A stretch of 64,000 nt of DNA from NCBI RefSeq assembly GCF_007570835.1, contig NZ_SUNC01000002.1:310001-374000 (forward strand), read 5' to 3'. The DNA comes from Croceicoccus sediminis. GTDB lineage: Bacteria > Pseudomonadota > Alphaproteobacteria > Sphingomonadales > Sphingomonadaceae. Under the pieces are notes generated by a model. That model saw only the letters and a program-made list of their open reading frames with translations, made no database searches and was not told the DNA's origin. Positions 36,950 through 45,494 of this stretch are shown here, one piece after another. Each line of letters opens with the position of its first letter. Within the stretch, counting starts at the first letter, position 1. Position numbers and translations under genes: made by a program.

Positions 36950-38353
36950 CTATCGCCCGCCGGTGACAAGCCCGAGACTCTCGCGCCGGTGCCAGCGCCA
37001 GCCGAGCAGGGCCGAGGTGACGATCAGCCCGACGGCAAGACCGATCCAGACCCCCAGTCCGCCGAATTCGGTGTGGAAGCCCAGATAGTAGGCCGTCCCG
37101 AACCCGAAGACCCAATAGCCGATCACGGCAAGGATGAAAGGCACTCGCGTATCGGAGAGGCCGCGCAGGAGCCCCGCCAGAACCACTTGCGCCCCGTCGA
37201 ACAGCTGGAACGCGGCGGCGACGACCAGATAGGTGACCGCAAGCGGCACGACATCCGCATTGGCGGGCGCGTCGACATCGAAGAACAACGACAGCAGCAC
37301 CTTGGGAATCCCGATCATCGCCGCCGCGAACAGCCCGGCAAAACCGATGACGACCCAGATGACTGCAAGCCCGGCGCGGTGGATGCCCTCGCGCGATCCG
37401 GCACCATTGTGCAGCCCGACACGGATCGTAGCCGCCGTCGCAATGCCCATCGGCACCTGAAACGCCAGCGCGCCCAGTTGCAAAGCCACGGTATGCGCTG
37501 CCAGTTCCAGCATTCCGATCGCGCCCATGAGGTATGCGGCGCCCGAAAACAGCCCGCCCTCGGCCAGCGTGATCGCTCCGATCGGGAGGCCGACGCGCCA
37601 AAGCTCGTTCAATCGCTGCCAGTCTGGCCGCCACAGACGTCCGAACAGGAAGTGCCGCCGCATGCGCCTGTCAGACTGGATAATCGCGACATAGGCGGCC
37701 AGGACGACCATGGACGTGATCACGCTGGCAATCGCCGCGCCCTTCAGGCCAAGCGCCGGAAAGCCCCAGTTGCCGAAGATCAGGAGCCAGTTGCCGATAA
37801 AGTTCACGATCAGGGCCAGAACGGTCACCCAGGTCGCGATCACGGCGCGGTCCATCGTCGATACGAAGATTCGCAAGGCCGCCGCTGCCAGCACGGGTAT
37901 CGCCGCAGGGGACAGCCAGCGCAGGTACTCGCCCGCCATCGCGGCAATCTGCGGGCTCTGCCCGGTCAGCAGCATGAATTGTTCGGCAAGGTTGGAACCC
38001 ACCATGACCGCGATGCCAGCCAAGACCGATAGCCAAAGCGCCATGCGGAAAGACCGCCGCACTTCGCGAACCGCATGTCGGCCCCGTCCCAGCGCGGTGG
38101 CGGCCATAGGGGCGACCGCGCTGATGAGGCCCATCGTGCACCACAGCATCAGGCCATAGCTGGATACCGCCAACGTGCTGGCTGCCAGTTCCTGTGTCCC
38201 GATCCGCGCGATGAACAGCACGTCGATGGTATAGACCGCCATCTGCAACAGGTTCGCCGCCGCCAGCGGCACGGCCAGCCGGGCCGTCGCGCCGAATTCG
38301 GCACGCAGGGCAGTCGCATCGCGGCGATTCGAGATGGGGGCGGCGTCAGTCAT
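36950..38353 (-). CDS. MATE-family efflux transporter (NorM-like)
   Basis: This 467-residue inner-membrane protein has about 12 hydrophobic helices arranged as two halves. Each half holds a conserved stretch near its first helices (LAVPLAAANLLQMAVYTIDVLFI; VGLPIGAITLAEGGLFSGAAYLM in shorter wording). It probably exports cationic drugs or metabolites using sodium or protons. It is transcribed leftwards; downstream (lower coordinates) lies the groES promoter region. The substrate is unknown. Confidence 0.9.
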   Translation of the reverse strand: MTDAAPISNRRDATALRAEFGATARLAVPLAAANLLQMAVYTIDVLFIARIGTQELAASTLAVSSYGLMLWCTMGLISAVAPMAATALGRGRHAVREVRRSFRMALWLSVLAGIAVMVGSNLAEQFMLLTGQSPQIAAMAGEYLRWLSPAAIPVLAAAALRIFVSTMDRAVIATWVTVLALIVNFIGNWLLIFGNWGFPALGLKGAAIASVITSMVVLAAYVAIIQSDRRMRRHFLFGRLWRPDWQRLNELWRVGLPIGAITLAEGGLFSGAAYLMGAIGMLELAAHTVALQLGALAFQVPMGIATAATIRVGLHNGAGSREGIHRAGLAVIWVVIGFAGLFAAAMIGIPKVLLSLFFDVDAPANADVVPLAVTYLVVAAAFQLFDGAQVVLAGLLRGLSDTRVPFILAVIGYWVFGFGTAYYLGFHTEFGGLGVWIGLAVGLIVTSALLGWRWHRRESLGLVTGGR

Positions 38354-38576
38354 AAAGCCGGCCCGGTTAGGCGAGCGGCGTGACCGGGGAAAGACATTTC
38401 GTTCGCAGCGACTTGAAGGTTACCGGCATGGAAGTCCCCGTTGGCCTGTGCGGCGCGGTGCTCTGGTCCCGAAGGTGGCAAAGTTCAGCTTTTCACACCT
38501 GCTATCCACGGCTTTGCCGGGGCAGAGCGGCGCAGGCGGTTTTCCTGTGGCCCCAACCTCTGGCAAGGGTCAGTAC

Positions 38577-40463
38577 ATGGCAGAGCCATCAGACGCCCCA
38601 TATCTCGACCCGTTCGATCAGTACGACGACTTCGATCGCGTGGACTATCCCGACTTCGCGCCGGAACATGTCCCTTTCGGCCCGCCGCCGGACGAGGCGA
38701 CGTTGCTGGACCGGCTGCATTCGGTCTTCGGCTTCCGCGCCTTTCGCGGGGTTCAGCAGCAAGTGCTGGACCGCGTCCTTTCGGGGCAGTCGACGCTGGC
38801 CGTCATGCCTACGGGTGCGGGCAAGTCGCTGACTTACCAGCTGCCCGCGACGATGGTGGATGGCACTTGCGTCGTGATCAGCCCGCTCATCGCGCTGATG
38901 CACGATCAGCTGCGCAGTGCAGAGGCGAACGGCATTCGCGCCGCCACCCTGACCAGCGCGGACGAGAACCGGGCAGAGACCGTCGCCCGCCTGCGCGCAG
39001 GAGAGCTGGACCTGCTTTACGTCGCGCCCGAACGCGCCAGCCAATCACATTTCCGCGAGCTTCTGGGCCAGTGCCGCATCGCGCTTTTCGCGATAGACGA
39101 GGCGCATTGCGTGTCCGAATGGGGGCACGACTTCCGTCCCGACTATCGCCTGCTGCGCCCGCTGATGGACCTGTTCCCCGGCGTGCCGCGTCTTGCCCTG
39201 ACGGCGACGGCGGATGCGCATACCCGTTCGGACATCCTGGCCCAGCTGGGCATTCCCGAAGAGGGAATGATCGTTGCCGGGTTCGACCGGCCGAACATCC
39301 GCTATGCCATCGGGCCGCGCGAAGGGCTGACGCAGCAGCTGCGCCAGTTGCTGGCGGCCAATCCCGGCCCCGGCATCATCTATGCCCCGACCCGCGCCGC
39401 GACGGAGCGGCTGGCCGAATCGCTGTCGGACGGCAAGCGCGAGGTGCGCGCCTATCACGCAGGGCTTCCGCCCGAAGTGCGCGCGGCGAACCAGTCGGCC
39501 TTTGTCGCGTCCGAAGACATGGTCATGTGTGCCACGGTCGCCTTCGGCATGGGTATCGACAAGCCCGACGTGCGCTTCGTCGCGCATGCGGGCCTGCCCA
39601 AATCGATCGAGGCCTATTACCAGGAAACGGGCCGTGCGGGCCGCGATGGCGATCCGGCCAGCGCGCACTTGTTCTGGGGCGCGGACGATTTCGCCCGCGC
39701 GCGGATGCGTGTGCAGGAGGTGGACGAGGCGCGCCAGCAGGGCGAACGCACGCGCCTGTCGGCGCTGGGCGCGCTTGTCGAAACCGCCGGATGCCGCCGC
39801 GCGATCCTGTTGCGCCATTTTGGCGAAACGCCGCCCGAAACCTGCGGGAATTGCGACAACTGCCTCGAACCGCCCAAGTCGGTCGACGCCACGGTGACGG
39901 CGCAGAAGTACCTTTCCGCCGTCGCGCGCACGCGGCAGATGTACGGGGCCGGCTATGTCGAGGGTATCCTGACCGGCCAGGCCAGCGAACGGGCGAGCCA
40001 GCAGGGCCACGACACCCTGTCGGTTTTCGGCATCGTCGAGGGTGAGGAAGCCGCCTTGCTGAAGCCGGTCCAGCGCGCCCTACTGGTTCGCGGGGCGCTG
40101 CTACCGACAGAGCACGGCGGGCTGATGCTGGGTCCGGAGGCGCGGACGTATCTCAAAGGCGAAAAGCCGCTCGACCTCGTCCTGCCGCCAAAGCGTCAGC
40201 GCAGCCGGGGCCGGAAGGGCAGTGGGCAGGCGCTCAACCCCGTGGGCGATCCGCTGTTCGATGCGCTGCGCACCCTGCGCCGCGATCTGGCAAAGGAAGG
40301 CGGGGTGCCGCCCTATGTCATCTTCCACGATGCGGTCCTGCGCGACATGGCGGGCTTCAAACCGCAGAACCGCGCCGCGCTCGCCGATCTGCCGGGGATC
40401 GGGGCCAAGAAGCTGGATGCCTATGGCGACCAGTTCCTGGCCGTAATCCGCCAACATTCCTGA
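38577..40463 (+). CDS. recQ: ATP-dependent DNA helicase RecQ
   Basis: This 628-residue 3'-5' helicase acts in recombination and replication repair. Walker A is MPTGAGKSLTYQLP, the DEAH box is AIDEAHCVSEWGHDFRPDY, and motif VI reads QETGRAGRDGDP. The zinc-binding cysteines CGNCDNC lie in the RQC part, and a C-terminal HRDC domain ends in AALADLPGIGAKKLDAYG. The ATG at 38577 is chosen. The frame is open further upstream, but that part lies over the divergent MATE promoter region and looks non-conserved. Confidence 0.95.
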   Translation: MAEPSDAPYLDPFDQYDDFDRVDYPDFAPEHVPFGPPPDEATLLDRLHSVFGFRAFRGVQQQVLDRVLSGQSTLAVMPTGAGKSLTYQLPATMVDGTCVVISPLIALMHDQLRSAEANGIRAATLTSADENRAETVARLRAGELDLLYVAPERASQSHFRELLGQCRIALFAIDEAHCVSEWGHDFRPDYRLLRPLMDLFPGVPRLALTATADAHTRSDILAQLGIPEEGMIVAGFDRPNIRYAIGPREGLTQQLRQLLAANPGPGIIYAPTRAATERLAESLSDGKREVRAYHAGLPPEVRAANQSAFVASEDMVMCATVAFGMGIDKPDVRFVAHAGLPKSIEAYYQETGRAGRDGDPASAHLFWGADDFARARMRVQEVDEARQQGERTRLSALGALVETAGCRRAILLRHFGETPPETCGNCDNCLEPPKSVDATVTAQKYLSAVARTRQMYGAGYVEGILTGQASERASQQGHDTLSVFGIVEGEEAALLKPVQRALLVRGALLPTEHGGLMLGPEARTYLKGEKPLDLVLPPKRQRSRGRKGSGQALNPVGDPLFDALRTLRRDLAKEGGVPPYVIFHDAVLRDMAGFKPQNRAALADLPGIGAKKLDAYGDQFLAVIRQHS

Positions 40464-40483
40464 TTTCCTTGCCGTCCGCCTGA

Positions 40484-40519
40484 TTCTGATATAATGATGA
40501 TATCATATTTATATCAGAA
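40484..40519. promoter_or_regulatory. AT-rich dyad operator in front of the SPFH gene
   Basis: Two co-centred inverted repeats share the axis at 40501/40502: outer arms TTCTGATATAA (40484-40494) and TTATATCAGAA (40509-40519), and the inner palindrome ATGATATCAT (40497-40506). In total 16 of 18 base pairs match. It ends 12 bases before the SPFH start and so overlaps the likely promoter or leader. It looks like a repressor-binding site; the regulator is unknown. Confidence 0.65.
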
Positions 40520-40531
40520 GGGGGAATGTTC

Positions 40532-41404
40532 ATGGAACTCAAATCGATGGAAGCCAGTCGCGAGACCGATGCCAGCACGGCAAGCGGTTATCCGATGCTG
40601 GTCGTTATACTCCTGTCGCTTCTGGCGATTGCCTATGGGGTTCGTTTCCCGTCGCTCCTCGTCCTCATACCCGCAGGCCTGATCTTTGCCTTTGTGAGCG
40701 CCGGTTTTTACATGCTGCAACCCAACCAGGCGGCGGTGATCACGCTGTTCGGGTCCTATCGCGGCACCGATCGCACGCACGGGTTGCGCTGGGTCTGGCC
40801 ATGGATGGGGCGCAAGAAGATCAGCGCGCGTGCAAACAACATTCATTCCGACCGCATCAAGATCAACGACCTGCGCGGCAACCCGATCGAGATCGCCTGC
40901 AACGTCGTGTGGCGCGTGCGCGATACTGCACAGGCCAGCTTCGACGTCGACGATTACCGCGAATTCGTGAACATCCAGATCGAGGCGGGGCTGCGCACCG
41001 TGGGTTCGCGCCATCCCTATGACGACATCGAGGAAGGTGAGACCACGCTGCGCGGCGACGGCGACCAGGTGAACGCCGAACTGCTGACCGAATTGAACGA
41101 GCGTCTGAAGGTCGCCGGGATCGTCGTGGACGAAGCGGGCCTGACCCACCTTGCCTATGCACCCGAAATCGCCGGTGCCATGCTGCGCCGCCAGCAGGCC
41201 GAGGCGGTTATCGCCGCGCGGGCCAAGCTGGTGCTGGGCGCGGTGTCGATGGTGGAAATGGCGCTGGCCAAGCTGTCCGAAGACAACATCGTGCACCTCG
41301 ACGACGAACGCCGCGCGGCCATGGTCTCGAACCTGATGGTCGTGCTGTGCGGTGAACGCGATACGCAGCCGATCGTGAACACCGGCACGCTCTACAACGG
41401 ATAA
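40532..41404 (+). CDS. SPFH (band 7/stomatin) domain membrane protein
   Basis: This 290-residue protein has two hydrophobic segments at about 20-60 and then the SPFH domain: LQPNQAAVITLFGSYRGTDRTHG, IEIACNVVWRVRDT, RTVGSRHPYDD, ELNERLKVAGIVVDEAGLTHLAYAPEIA in family wording. The tail includes AGAMLRRQQAEAVIAARAKLVLGAVSMVE. Such proteins organise membrane microdomains or guard membrane proteases. The ATG at 40532 fits the AAGGGGG ribosome-binding site better than the one two codons upstream. The next gene follows after 15 bases and encodes a DNA-binding RHH protein, so a two-gene unit is likely. Confidence 0.9.
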   Translation: MELKSMEASRETDASTASGYPMLVVILLSLLAIAYGVRFPSLLVLIPAGLIFAFVSAGFYMLQPNQAAVITLFGSYRGTDRTHGLRWVWPWMGRKKISARANNIHSDRIKINDLRGNPIEIACNVVWRVRDTAQASFDVDDYREFVNIQIEAGLRTVGSRHPYDDIEEGETTLRGDGDQVNAELLTELNERLKVAGIVVDEAGLTHLAYAPEIAGAMLRRQQAEAVIAARAKLVLGAVSMVEMALAKLSEDNIVHLDDERRAAMVSNLMVVLCGERDTQPIVNTGTLYNG

Positions 41405-41419
41405 CGGGGGCAGGCATTC

Positions 41420-41620
41420 GTGCCAGCGAAACGCAAACCCTTTGCCTTGCGGCTCGACCCGGCGCTCCACGCCGAGGTCGAGCGTATGGCCGCGCGCGAC
41501 CTGCGCTCGGTCAACGCCGAGATCGAGTTTCTCTTGCGCGAGGCACTATCGAGGCGCGGGGTAAAAGTCGGTGTCAGCGATCAGCCGCGCAGGGGGCGTC
41601 CGCCGAAACAGGACGATTGA
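41420..41620 (+). CDS. Arc-like ribbon-helix-helix protein
   Basis: This 66-residue basic protein has an RHH fold: KPFALRLDPALHAEVERMAA (strand and first helix) and SVNAEIEFLLREAL (second helix), then a basic tail (RRGVKV, PRRGRPPKQ) ending in an AT-hook-like GRP. It starts with GTG at 41420, with GGGGGCAGG upstream. RHH proteins bind inverted repeats as dimers, so it is a candidate for the dyad in front of the SPFH gene; this is inference. No toxin partner is visible. Confidence 0.82.
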   Translation: MPAKRKPFALRLDPALHAEVERMAARDLRSVNAEIEFLLREALSRRGVKVGVSDQPRRGRPPKQDD

Positions 41621-41644
41621 TCCAGGTCCCGAATGGCTTTGGGG

Positions 41645-42715
41645 TCAGAGCAGGTGCCCGGTCCGGTCGCGCTTGGTATCCAGATAGCGGGCATTGTGCG
41701 GATTGGCGGGCAATTGGTGCGGCACCCGCTCTGTCACGGTGACGCCAACCGCCGCAAGCGCCTCGACCTTGGCCGGGTTGTTCGTCATCAGCCGGATCGC
41801 GGGAATACCCATCAGGTCCAGCATTCGCGCCGCGACGGGGAAATCACGCGCTTCTGTCGGCAGGCCGAGCCGGTTGTTGGCGTCGACCGTGTCGAAACCC
41901 TGGTCCTGCAGGCGATAGGCGCGCAACTTGTTGATGAGGCCGATGCCGCGCCCTTCCTGGCGCAGGTAGAGAAGGACGCCGTATCCGCCCCGCGCGGCCT
42001 CTTCGGCCATGGCGTGAAGCGCGGCGTCGAGCTGCGGGCCGCAATCGCACTTGAGGCTGGTGAGCACGTCGCCGGTCAGACATTCGGAATGAAGCCGGAC
42101 GAGCGGCGTCCTGTCCGACCGCTGTGCCCCGACAATCAGCGCGACGTGTTCGCGCAGATCGTCCGGCGCGCGGAAGGCGACGATCTCGCACGCCTCGGCG
42201 GCAGCAGTCGGCAAATGCGCGCGGGCCTGGATCGTCAGGCGGTGCGGGTCCTGAAACGCGGCCAGATCGGCGACATCGCATTCGACGGCGCCATCGGCCG
42301 GCGAAGGATCGACCAGGAAACAAGGGAGCAGTCCCGCAAGCCGCGCCAGCGTCATCGCGGCCTTTGCCGCCTCGCCCGCTTCGATAGGTTCGGCCCGGAA
42401 CGGTCCTGCCAGCGGGTGGGCCAGATCCTGCGACGGATCGGAAAGATCGCGGGCAAGGGAAAGCGTGAAGGGTTCTGCCGCTCGGATCAGGACCGGCGCA
42501 TCGGGCACGGCGGCATCGCGCTGGTTCGCCAGTTTCAGCGTCGCGGCCCGCGCTGCGGAAATCAGCAGCCGCGGGGCGGTGGTATTGCCGCTCTCGAACC
42601 CGGTTTCGGGGTTCAGCAAGGTCAACACCCCGTCCGCCCCGGCCAGCCGGATCGGCCAGCCGTGGCGCAAGGCATCGATGGCCTGCGCCGCGCGGCGGGG
42701 ATTGCCGGTGCTCAC
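41645..42715 (-). CDS. ribA: GTP cyclohydrolase II with degenerate N-terminal domain
   Basis: This 356-residue protein has a C-terminal half that is a clear RibA, the first enzyme of riboflavin synthesis: VRLHSECLTGDVLTSLKCDCG (zinc cysteines) is split as SECLTGDVL and SLKCDCG, YLRQEGRGIGL holds the catalytic Arg, and RLMTNNPAKVEAL follows. The N-terminal 160 residues look like a remote remnant of the dihydroxybutanone-phosphate synthase domain of RibBA and lack its acidic metal-binding motif. It should therefore only catalyse the GTP step. It lies next to exonuclease III, ten bases apart on the same strand. Confidence 0.9.
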   Translation of the reverse strand: MSTGNPRRAAQAIDALRHGWPIRLAGADGVLTLLNPETGFESGNTTAPRLLISAARAATLKLANQRDAAVPDAPVLIRAAEPFTLSLARDLSDPSQDLAHPLAGPFRAEPIEAGEAAKAAMTLARLAGLLPCFLVDPSPADGAVECDVADLAAFQDPHRLTIQARAHLPTAAAEACEIVAFRAPDDLREHVALIVGAQRSDRTPLVRLHSECLTGDVLTSLKCDCGPQLDAALHAMAEEAARGGYGVLLYLRQEGRGIGLINKLRAYRLQDQGFDTVDANNRLGLPTEARDFPVAARMLDLMGIPAIRLMTNNPAKVEALAAVGVTVTERVPHQLPANPHNARYLDTKRDRTGHLL

Positions 42716-42725
42716 CGAAGCACGC

Positions 42726-43517
42726 TCACAGGTCGAATTCCGTGATCAGCGGCACATGGTCGGAAGGCTGCTCCCACTTGCGGGTTTCCTCGACGATGCG
42801 GTGGGACGTCGATTGCGCGGCCAGATCGGGCGATGCCCACATGTGGTCCAGCCTGCGGCCCTGGTCCTTTTGACGCCAGTAGGAGCGGTAGGACCACCAC
42901 GAATAGTTCCGTTCGGGCGCAGGGATATGTTTGCGCCCCAGATCGACCCAGCCGTGCGCATCGCCCAGCTTGCCCAGCGTTTCCACCTCCAGCGGGGTGT
43001 GGCTGACGACCTTGAGCAGCGCCTTGTGGTCGTAGACGTCGCAGTCCAGCGGCGCGATGTTGAAATCGCCGACCAGCAGCGTGGGGCGGTCGATCTTTTC
43101 GGACCACCGCGTCATGCGTTCAAGGAAGTCGAGCTTCTGCCCGAACTTGGGGTTCACCTCGCGGTCGGCGACATCGCCGCCGGCGGGGATATAGACGTTT
43201 TCAAGGATCATGCCCTTGCCCGGACCGCCCAATTCGACGCCGACATGGCGGGCCTCGCCATTGTCCTGCCAGTCGTGGCGGCTGAATTCGGTAAGGGGGA
43301 TGCGGCTGACCGTCGCGACGCCGTGATACCCCTTCTGACCGTGAACGGCGCGATAGGTATAACCCAGCTTCTCGAACGCTTCGTGCGGGAACAGGTGCTC
43401 TGCACACTTGATTTCCTGCAGGCAGAGGACGTCGGGCGCCTGCTCCGTCAGCACGCGTTCGACCTGGCCCATCCGAAGACGGACCGAATTGATGTTCCAG
43501 GTAGCGATAGAGACCAT
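42726..43517 (-). CDS. xth: Exodeoxyribonuclease III
   Basis: This 263-residue AP endonuclease/3'-exonuclease is for base-excision repair. The signatures are SIATWNINSVRLR, LCLQEIKC, LVGDFNIAPLD (metal and catalytic Asp/Asn), DQGRRLDHMWAS and the C-terminal SDHVPLITEF with catalytic His. The ATG at 43517 matches the family start; the frame open to 43547 adds ten unlikely residues. A terminator-like hairpin lies about 55 bp upstream. Confidence 0.95.
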   Translation of the reverse strand: MVSIATWNINSVRLRMGQVERVLTEQAPDVLCLQEIKCAEHLFPHEAFEKLGYTYRAVHGQKGYHGVATVSRIPLTEFSRHDWQDNGEARHVGVELGGPGKGMILENVYIPAGGDVADREVNPKFGQKLDFLERMTRWSEKIDRPTLLVGDFNIAPLDCDVYDHKALLKVVSHTPLEVETLGKLGDAHGWVDLGRKHIPAPERNYSWWSYRSYWRQKDQGRRLDHMWASPDLAAQSTSHRIVEETRKWEQPSDHVPLITEFDL

Positions 43518-43838
43518 GGCAATGGCAAATAGAGCGCCGCGCTCCAAAGTCCACCGTGTGCAGGGATCAGAAATGGAAAAACCCCCGACCCGGGGGCAAT
43601 GGGTCGAGGGCTTCCATTCGCGTTCGTCACGCTCGGCAGGACACGTTCGCTTTGGTTACGAGCAACAGGGGGGAAACCCGAACCGCGCGTCCTGTGTGTC
43701 TATTTTTAGTGGGGGCGTCCTGTCCATTAGATGAACAGTAACCATTCCAACGGGGCATTTCATCGCCATGCCGGCACGACTGGCCGTTCATGGGGCGGGA
43801 AACCTGAACGGAGCACCGCCCAACCTGAACAAAGCCGA
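43518..43838. other. 321-bp intergenic region between lolA and xth
   Basis: No protein gene is convincing here. Read leftwards, it holds a structured stretch: CAGGAC (43703-43698 region) can pair with GTCCTG near 43640, enclosing GTTCG/CGAAC and GGTT/AACC pairs. Then comes a GC-rich hairpin with TTTTT at about 43571-43590. It may be a small RNA gene or the 3' leader of neighbouring genes. Confidence 0.45.
43571..43591 (-). terminator. Rho-independent terminator upstream of xth
   Basis: Read leftwards, CCCCC-GGGTC-GGGGG is followed by TTTTT. It would end a transcript arriving from the lolA side or a small RNA, leaving about 55 bp for a separate xth promoter. Confidence 0.7.
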
Positions 43839-44495
43839 TCAGCGCCGCTTGCGCGGCTTGACGTCCTTGAACATGAACGTGCCGTTCGAAACCGACATGC
43901 CATAACGGTGGTTGTCGAGCAGGATCTTGGTGACCTTGTTCTGCGCGTCGACCGAAACCCAGCCTGCCAGTTCCATGCCGCCCGGTGCCGAGGCGTTCTT
44001 TTCAAAGATCATGGTCAGCGTGCCGTATTCGGGGTGCTTGGGATCCTTGACCCGGATGCTGGTGACGTCGGAATGGTTTGTCGGCATCAGCGTGCCATAC
44101 TTGCTGATGTCGCCATCGGGCTGCAGCAGCGCGCCAAGCGGGCTGTTCTTGATCGGCCAGACCTGCTTCTGGTTCACTTCATAGTCCAGCATCGTCAGGC
44201 GCGAGCCGTCAGAGACGATGAGCACGGGCACATCGTTTGCATATTCGAAGCGAATCTTGCCGGGGCGCTTCAGCACCATCTTGCCGGTGAGCTGCTGTCC
44301 GCCGCGGCCGATCTGCGTGAAGTTTGCCGTCATCGTGTTGATGGCGCGCAGGGCTGTAACGGCCTGGTCGAGTTTGTTGCCCGAAGCAGCCGCAGCAGGC
44401 ACGGCCGGCGCGACAAGTGCGGCCGGTACGGCGAGAGCGAGAAGGCCGACGCCGATGGCGCGGGCGGTCTTGCGGATAGGGTTCATCGTGTTCAT
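43839..44495 (-). CDS. lolA: Outer-membrane lipoprotein carrier protein LolA-like
   Basis: This 218-residue periplasmic protein ferries lipoproteins from LolCDE to the outer membrane. It has a signal peptide of about 40 residues (ending AAAASGNK), then TMTANFTQIGRGGQQLTGKMVLKRPGKIRFEY, in which the LolA strand pattern and PGKIRFEY are typical. The C-terminus is basic (KDVKPRKRR). ATGs at 44495 and 44486 are both possible. No LolB lies nearby. Confidence 0.85.
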   Translation of the reverse strand: MNTMNPIRKTARAIGVGLLALAVPAALVAPAVPAAAASGNKLDQAVTALRAINTMTANFTQIGRGGQQLTGKMVLKRPGKIRFEYANDVPVLIVSDGSRLTMLDYEVNQKQVWPIKNSPLGALLQPDGDISKYGTLMPTNHSDVTSIRVKDPKHPEYGTLTMIFEKNASAPGGMELAGWVSVDAQNKVTKILLDNHRYGMSVSNGTFMFKDVKPRKRR

Positions 44496-44595
44496 CCCGG
44501 TTCTATTACCTTTGCGGCATTGAACCCGTTGTGAACCGGGAGTGTTCCCGCCCTTAAGGTAAGAAGTGACCAGATCGGGCAGGACGAGGCGGGAT

Positions 44596-44624
44596 GGCGG
44601 GCGGCGCGATTCGCCGCGCCCGCC
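44596..44624. terminator. GC-rich hairpin after rpmG
   Basis: GGCGGGC (44596-44602) pairs with GCCCGCC (44618-44624), with partial inner pairing. No T run follows on the minus strand, so it is only a weak terminator candidate for rpmG. Confidence 0.35.
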
Positions 44625-44674
44625 TTCAGACCGCCGGAAAGCGTGCGGCAAGGCCAGGGCCCCGCCGCGCAAGA

Positions 44675-44842
44675 TCACTTGATCTTGGCTTCCTTGAACT
44701 CGACGTGCTTGCGCACGACCGGGTCGTACTTCCGCTGGACCATCTTTTCGGTCATGTTGCGGGGGTTCTTCTTCGTGACGTAGAAGAAGCCGGTGTCGGC
44801 GGTGGAGACCAGCCGGATCTTGACGGTTGCGGGCTTCGCCAT
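44675..44842 (-). CDS. rpmG: 50S ribosomal protein L33
   Basis: This 55-residue protein reads [20 protein letters not shown], then YVTKKNPRN and a C-terminus [10 protein letters not shown]. This is the cysteine-free L33 form (no zinc ribbon) usual in proteobacteria. It is a short single gene, separated from lolA by about 180 bp. Confidence 0.95.
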   Translation of the reverse strand: MAKPATVKIRLVSTADTGFFYVTKKNPRNMTEKMVQRKYDPVVRKHVEFKEAKIK

Positions 44843-45124
44843 GACGTGTTCCTGATAATTCCTGTAGCCGCGCGGCTGGCCGGTGAGCCTGCTACGCGAA
44901 CGTTAAAACTCGCGGGTATTCGTAAGTGCGAGATTCGGAATCGCCTGACCCGTCTCGCAAAGCGTGGGCGCCTTTGCGATAAACGCCCTGCCAAGTCAAC
45001 CCAAACCCGCCTTTCGAAGCGGCGAACCGCAGTCCGACGCGCCTTTGGCAAACGAAAACGGCGCCGGAAAACCCCGGCGCCGTTCGTGGCAGCTTCCTGC
45101 CTTGTCCCGTTGGAAATTCAGTTC
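44843..45124. other. 282-bp intergenic region upstream of rpmG
   Basis: It holds the rpmG promoter region and, at 45057-45078, a leftward terminator for the glsB gene. The rest (44880-45050) shows no gene that I can support. Confidence 0.5.
45057..45078 (-). terminator. Terminator of the GlsB gene
   Basis: GGCGCCGG and CCGGCGCC form a perfect 8-bp stem around a short A/C loop, and on the minus strand GTTTTCG follows. It lies about 45 bp after the GlsB stop. Confidence 0.7.
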
Positions 45125-45379
45125 TTAGCGAACCGAACCACGACGGAAGAGATTGACGATCGCAAGGAGCACGACGGCACCAAGGAACGAGAACAGCAGA
45201 GCCGAGAGGCTGAAGCCGTTCATGATCGTGTCGCCACCGACGACGAGGCCGGCGATCAGGGCGCCGACAATGCCGACGACGATATTGAGCAGGATACCCT
45301 GCTGTGCATCAGTGCGCATGACGATGCTGGCGAGCCAGCCGATAATGCCGCCGACGATGATCAGAATAATAATACCCAT
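45125..45379 (-). CDS. GlsB/YeaQ/YmgE-family membrane protein
   Basis: This 84-residue inner-membrane protein has three hydrophobic helices. GGIIGWLASIVMRTDAQQG is the family signature (Trp-Leu-Ala then Arg-Thr-Asp), followed by GIVGALIAGLVVGG and a last helix. Members are linked to stress or acid response in E. coli; the function is not proven. It is a single gene with its own terminator. Confidence 0.9.
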   Translation of the reverse strand: MGIIILIIVGGIIGWLASIVMRTDAQQGILLNIVVGIVGALIAGLVVGGDTIMNGFSLSALLFSFLGAVVLLAIVNLFRRGSVR

Positions 45380-45494
45380 CGTTCGATTCCTTCAAATTAG
45401 CGTTTGAAGAAGAAACGTCGGTGGGTGCTTCTTGGTTCCGGCCCTTGTGGAAAAGTCCGCAAGGGCTGGCCATGAAGTCAGGTTTTTCAGGGCT

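Noticed and set aside
41420..41620. Antitoxin of a toxin-antitoxin pair
   Set aside because: The RHH fold fits, but no small toxin-like frame lies on either side; the neighbours are an SPFH protein and ribA.
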